A stretch of 8,502 nt of DNA from Bacteroidales bacterium. Lineage in GTDB: Bacteria > Bacteroidota > Bacteroidia > Bacteroidales > WCHB1-69. Location: contig JAIROC010000627.1 of the NCBI GenBank assembly GCA_031257735.1, positions 1-8,502 on the forward strand. The letters run 5' to 3'. Under the pieces are notes generated by a model. The model was not told the DNA's origin. It searched no databases and saw nothing but the letters and a program-made list of their open reading frames with translations. Shown here one piece after another: positions 6,684-8,502 of the stretch. A program made the translations under genes and the position numbers. Each line of letters begins with the position of its first letter. Position 1 is the stretch's first letter.

Positions 6684-6695
6684 TAAATTCGGCTG

Positions 6696-6703
6696 CAAAG
6701 GTA
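6696..6703 (-). promoter_or_regulatory. tRNA operon promoter box TACCTTTG
   Basis: On the minus strand TACCTTTGCAGCCG fits TAnnTTTG and resembles the box at 1285-1292, including the following GCAGC. The tRNA-Pro 5' end is 12 bases downstream of the box, leaving only a very short leader, typical of tRNA promoters. A -33 element at normal spacing is not obvious in the AT-rich upstream sequence. Confidence 0.7.
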
Positions 6704-6780
6704 CAATTTATTTTTTATTTATTCCGTGTTTTCGCAAAATTTATTTACTTTCAGCTCTGAACTATTTTAATAACAACACT

Positions 6781-7812
6781 ATGCTATACTTTGACAACAA
6801 TGCAATACTACTACTAAAAAATCATATCAACGAATATGTAAACAAGAACAGGGCTATCTTTATTCTCTGTGATAATCATACGGAAACTGACTGTCTGCCT
6901 GTCTTACAAAATTATATTTCAGCTACTTTTATTGATGAAGTGATTAGTATTCCTTCTGGAGAAAAAAACAAAAGTATTGAAATGGCTGTTTATCTCTGGC
7001 AAAGATTATTGGATAAAAACGCCGATAAAAACACTGTCTTAATCTGTCTGGGCGGAGGGATGATCTGCGACTTAGGCGGATTTGTCGCCGCTACATTCAA
7101 ACGCGGAATAGATTATGTGTATATTCCTACATCATTAATGGCGCAAATCGACGCCGCCGTAGGCGGAAAAACTGCAATTAACCTCAATAATGTCAAAAAT
7201 TCTATCGGTCTCTTTACGCAACCTAACAGTATTTATACCATCCCATACTTTTTACAGACCCTTCCCGAAAAAGAAATCCTTTCAGGATTTGCAGAAATGC
7301 TCAAACACGGACTGATTGCTGATAAAATATATTGGGAAAAACTTATACAGATTAAGGACATTTCACAGATTACAGATACAGAACTAATAAAAAAGTCCAT
7401 TGACATTAAAACCGCAATATCTAATACAGACCCTTATGATGTCGGAGAACGCAGAAAGTTAAATTTTGGACACACAATTGGTCATGCTTTAGAGGCTTTT
7501 GCATTATCTTTGACTTATCCGATCTCTCACGGCGAAGCAGTTGCTTGGGGAATGATTACAGAACTGCATATTTCCTGTCAAAAAAAACTGATAAATGAGA
7601 AAGAATGTCTGTCAATCGTAAATGTGTTACAACATTTCTTTCCTTCCTTTTCCATACAGGAAGATTATGCAGTCATACTGTCCTATTTACAGAATGACAA
7701 AAAAAACGCCAATGACAAATTAAATTTTACGCTACTGAACAGCATAGGACATGCTGTAATTAATCAGCAAGTAAATCAAAACGAAATAATAAACGCCTTG
7801 GAGAAGTTATGA
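6781..7812 (+). CDS. aroB: 3-dehydroquinate synthase
   Basis: AroB catalyses the second shikimate-pathway step, turning DAHP into 3-dehydroquinate with bound NAD+ and a divalent metal, in the cytoplasm. The 343 aa are near the usual 345-360. Visible motifs: PSGEKNKS (58-65), the NAD-binding LGGGMICDLGGFVAATFKRG (90-109), IPTSLMAQIDAAVGGKTAIN (115-134), GFAEMLKHG with metal ligand E172, NFGHTIGHALE with H231, and SHGEAVAWGM with H250. All three metal ligands are present. The start at 6781 (MLYFDNN) is chosen because the in-frame extension to 6631 runs antisense through tRNA-Pro. No Shine-Dalgarno or strict TAnnTTTG box precedes it. Its stop codon lies within a heptamer repeat (7807-7826). It stands alone with no other aromatic-pathway gene nearby. 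Confidence 0.97.
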   Translation: MLYFDNNAILLLKNHINEYVNKNRAIFILCDNHTETDCLPVLQNYISATFIDEVISIPSGEKNKSIEMAVYLWQRLLDKNADKNTVLICLGGGMICDLGGFVAATFKRGIDYVYIPTSLMAQIDAAVGGKTAINLNNVKNSIGLFTQPNSIYTIPYFLQTLPEKEILSGFAEMLKHGLIADKIYWEKLIQIKDISQITDTELIKKSIDIKTAISNTDPYDVGERRKLNFGHTIGHALEAFALSLTYPISHGEAVAWGMITELHISCQKKLINEKECLSIVNVLQHFFPSFSIQEDYAVILSYLQNDKKNANDKLNFTLLNSIGHAVINQQVNQNEIINALEKL

Positions 7813-7826
7813 ATTATGAATTATGA
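7807..7826. repeat. Heptamer tandem repeat ATTATGA, 2.9 copies, overlapping the aroB stop
   Basis: TTATGA then two exact ATTATGA units run from 7807 to 7826. The aroB stop TGA (7810-7812) is inside the first unit, so the repeat supplies the end of the gene. It continues into CCCGTAAGA, the inverse of the TCTTACGGG end of the 28-bp modules. Confidence 0.88.
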
Positions 7827-7862
7827 CCCGTAAGATAGGGTGTTCAAACATAGAAAAAAGAA

Positions 7863-7884
7863 ACCTTATTTCCACCTTATTTCC
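7863..7884. repeat. 11-bp tandem duplication ACCTTATTTCC
   Basis: Two exact copies lie head to tail; shortened forms (AACCTTA, AACCTTATTACC) recur to about 7940. Function unknown and possibly simple sequence drift. Confidence 0.7.
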
Positions 7885-7985
7885 CCAACAAAACAACCTT
7901 AGTAGCAATGGAATATCACACAAAAACAACCTTATTACCTCATTAAATTTACTCCAAAATATCATTTCATCCTATAATTGATTAC

Positions 7986-8064
7986 GCCCTTTCAGGGCTT
8001 AGTTTTTAGGAATTTACGTTACACAGGGCGTTGCCCTGTGCTATTGATTGCGGGCTTTCAGCCC
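7986..8064. repeat. Three-hairpin dispersed-type repeat element
   Basis: Three short hairpins lie in 79 bases: GCCCTTTCAGGGC (7986-7998), CACAGGGCGTTGCCCTGTG (8022-8040) and GGGCTTTCAGCCC (8052-8064). The first and third share the loop TTTCA-type centre with their GGG/CCC arms swapped. Blocks reading CAGGGCGTTGCCCTG next to CCCTTTCAGGG are, to my knowledge, common intergenic repeats in Bacteroidota; their role is not established. Confidence 0.8.
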
Positions 8065-8133
8065 TTTACCATTATTCTCTGATTACAATTATACATTGAA
8101 GAAATGAATTTATGCGTTTTCGGACAGACACTA

Positions 8134-8154
8134 ATTATGAATTATGAATTATGA
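8134..8154. repeat. Heptamer tandem repeat ATTATGA, three perfect copies
   Basis: Three exact units with period 7. The 15 bases GACAGACACTAATTA that run into it (8123-8137) also occur at 1772-1786, where they run into a 28-bp module instead. Confidence 0.92.
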
Positions 8155-8252
8155 AAACAAATCATTAACGCTTGCTTACGTCCAAGTTCGGGCGAAGAAT
8201 AGCCCGTTAGGGCTTACATATCAATAGAAGACAAATAGCTCCCAACAAAATA

Positions 8253-8270
8253 GAACTCCGTACGGAGTTC
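8253..8270. repeat. Perfect 18-bp palindrome GAACTCCGTACGGAGTTC
   Basis: An uninterrupted 9+9 palindrome with no loop. It could be a dyad binding site, but no T-run follows and no gene begins nearby, and its surroundings are repeats. Confidence 0.85.
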
Positions 8271-8319
8271 CACAACAAATTTCATCGCTTTTTCTATCAA
8301 TATGAATGCCCTTCATTAA

Positions 8320-8347
8320 TTGAAAATTGAAAATTGAAAATTGAAAA
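8320..8347. repeat. Heptamer tandem repeat TTGAAAA, four perfect copies
   Basis: Four exact units, again of period 7 but unrelated in sequence to ATTATGA. It stands at the left of the right-hand composite palindrome, in the same relative place as the GTTATGR array at 1484-1509. Confidence 0.92.
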
Positions 8348-8350
8348 TAA

Positions 8351-8502
8351 GCTGACGCACGATGATGTCCAATTAACGCCGTCATTGCGGGCTTGACCAG
8401 CGCCCGTAAGAGCAGCGAAGCGCCCGTAAGAACAGCGGAGCTAATCCCTACCCAAAGAACGCATTGATTGTTAGGGATTAGCTCCGCTGCTCTTACGGGT
8501 CA
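8351..8502. repeat. Composite palindromic repeat block continuing past the window edge
   Basis: GCTGACGC (8351-8358, inverse of GCGTCAGC at 1518) is followed by CGTCATTGCGGGCTTGACC (8380-8398), two CCCGTAAGA..AGCG modules (8403-8440) and a long palindrome with 27-base arms at 8423-8449 and 8473-8499, one mismatch, around a 23-base loop. The loop and adjoining stem (8458-8479) match 1600-1621 in inverse orientation over 22 bases. The right arm is a copy of the 28-bp module ending CTTACGGGTCA at the last base of the window. Confidence 0.88.

Larger units (their letters stand above)
7813..8502. other. 690-bp intergenic region filled with repeats and hairpins
   Basis: No credible gene is visible on either strand. 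In order: the heptamers at the aroB stop, an AT-rich stretch with CCTTATT words (7863-7884 and around 7930), a three-hairpin element (7986-8064), a heptamer array (8134-8154), short inverted repeats near 8202-8215, a perfect 18-bp palindrome (8253-8270), a second heptamer array (8320-8347) and a composite palindrome that reaches the window edge. No terminator can be clearly assigned to aroB. Confidence 0.85.

Noticed and set aside
6447..6686. 79-codon open frame on the + strand
   Set aside because: It is mostly the antisense of the two tRNA genes (WIRTNDLLLRRQLLYPAELW and TRFELAASSSRTKRATGL are common tRNA-antisense artefacts).
6631..6780. N-terminal extension of aroB
   Set aside because: It runs antisense through the tRNA-Pro gene and the tRNA promoter; the family start fits 6781.

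Overview
The window looks like a piece of a low-GC Bacteroidota chromosome, most likely Bacteroidales. The protein sequences are of Bacteroidales type (S15, polynucleotide phosphorylase, a DUF4469/HU-like protein). Promoters match the Bacteroidota -7 consensus TAnnTTTG, and most starts have no Shine-Dalgarno sequence. The tRNA genes do not encode CCA. No species can be named from the sequence alone.

Layout. 1-1300 is a minus-strand block: a TAnnTTTG promoter (1285-1292), a small unknown reading frame interrupted by a 15-unit AG/CT dinucleotide tract, and a HU-like DNA-binding protein with a DUF4469 domain that runs off the left edge. 1480-1895 is a mosaic of non-coding repeats: heptamers, a nested palindrome with terminal inverted repeats, and 28-bp modules. 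2014-4929 is the rpsO-pnp unit (ribosomal protein S15, then polynucleotide phosphorylase) followed three bases later by an unrecognised 130-aa protein; an intrinsic terminator sits between rpsO and pnp and another closes the unit. 5033-6496 encodes a malic enzyme. Two tandem minus-strand tRNA genes (Pro-CGG, Arg-TCT) follow, driven by a TAnnTTTG promoter that diverges from aroB (3-dehydroquinate synthase, 6781-7812). From 7813 to the right edge there is no gene, only hairpins and repeats, several shared with the 1480-1895 block.

How it fits together. The core genes are housekeeping: translation (S15, tRNAs), RNA decay (PNPase), malate/pyruvate interconversion and the shikimate pathway. They are not one pathway; only rpsO-pnp-(130 aa) looks like an operon. 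The least ordinary parts are the dinucleotide-tract locus on the left, which has the form of a phase-variable gene and is out of frame as sequenced, and the two composite repeat blocks that bracket the core-gene segment. These blocks share parts in the same order, including an identical 22-bp loop-and-stem core set in palindromes whose arms differ. I see no CRISPR array, insertion-sequence transposase, toxin-antitoxin pair or recognised defence system.
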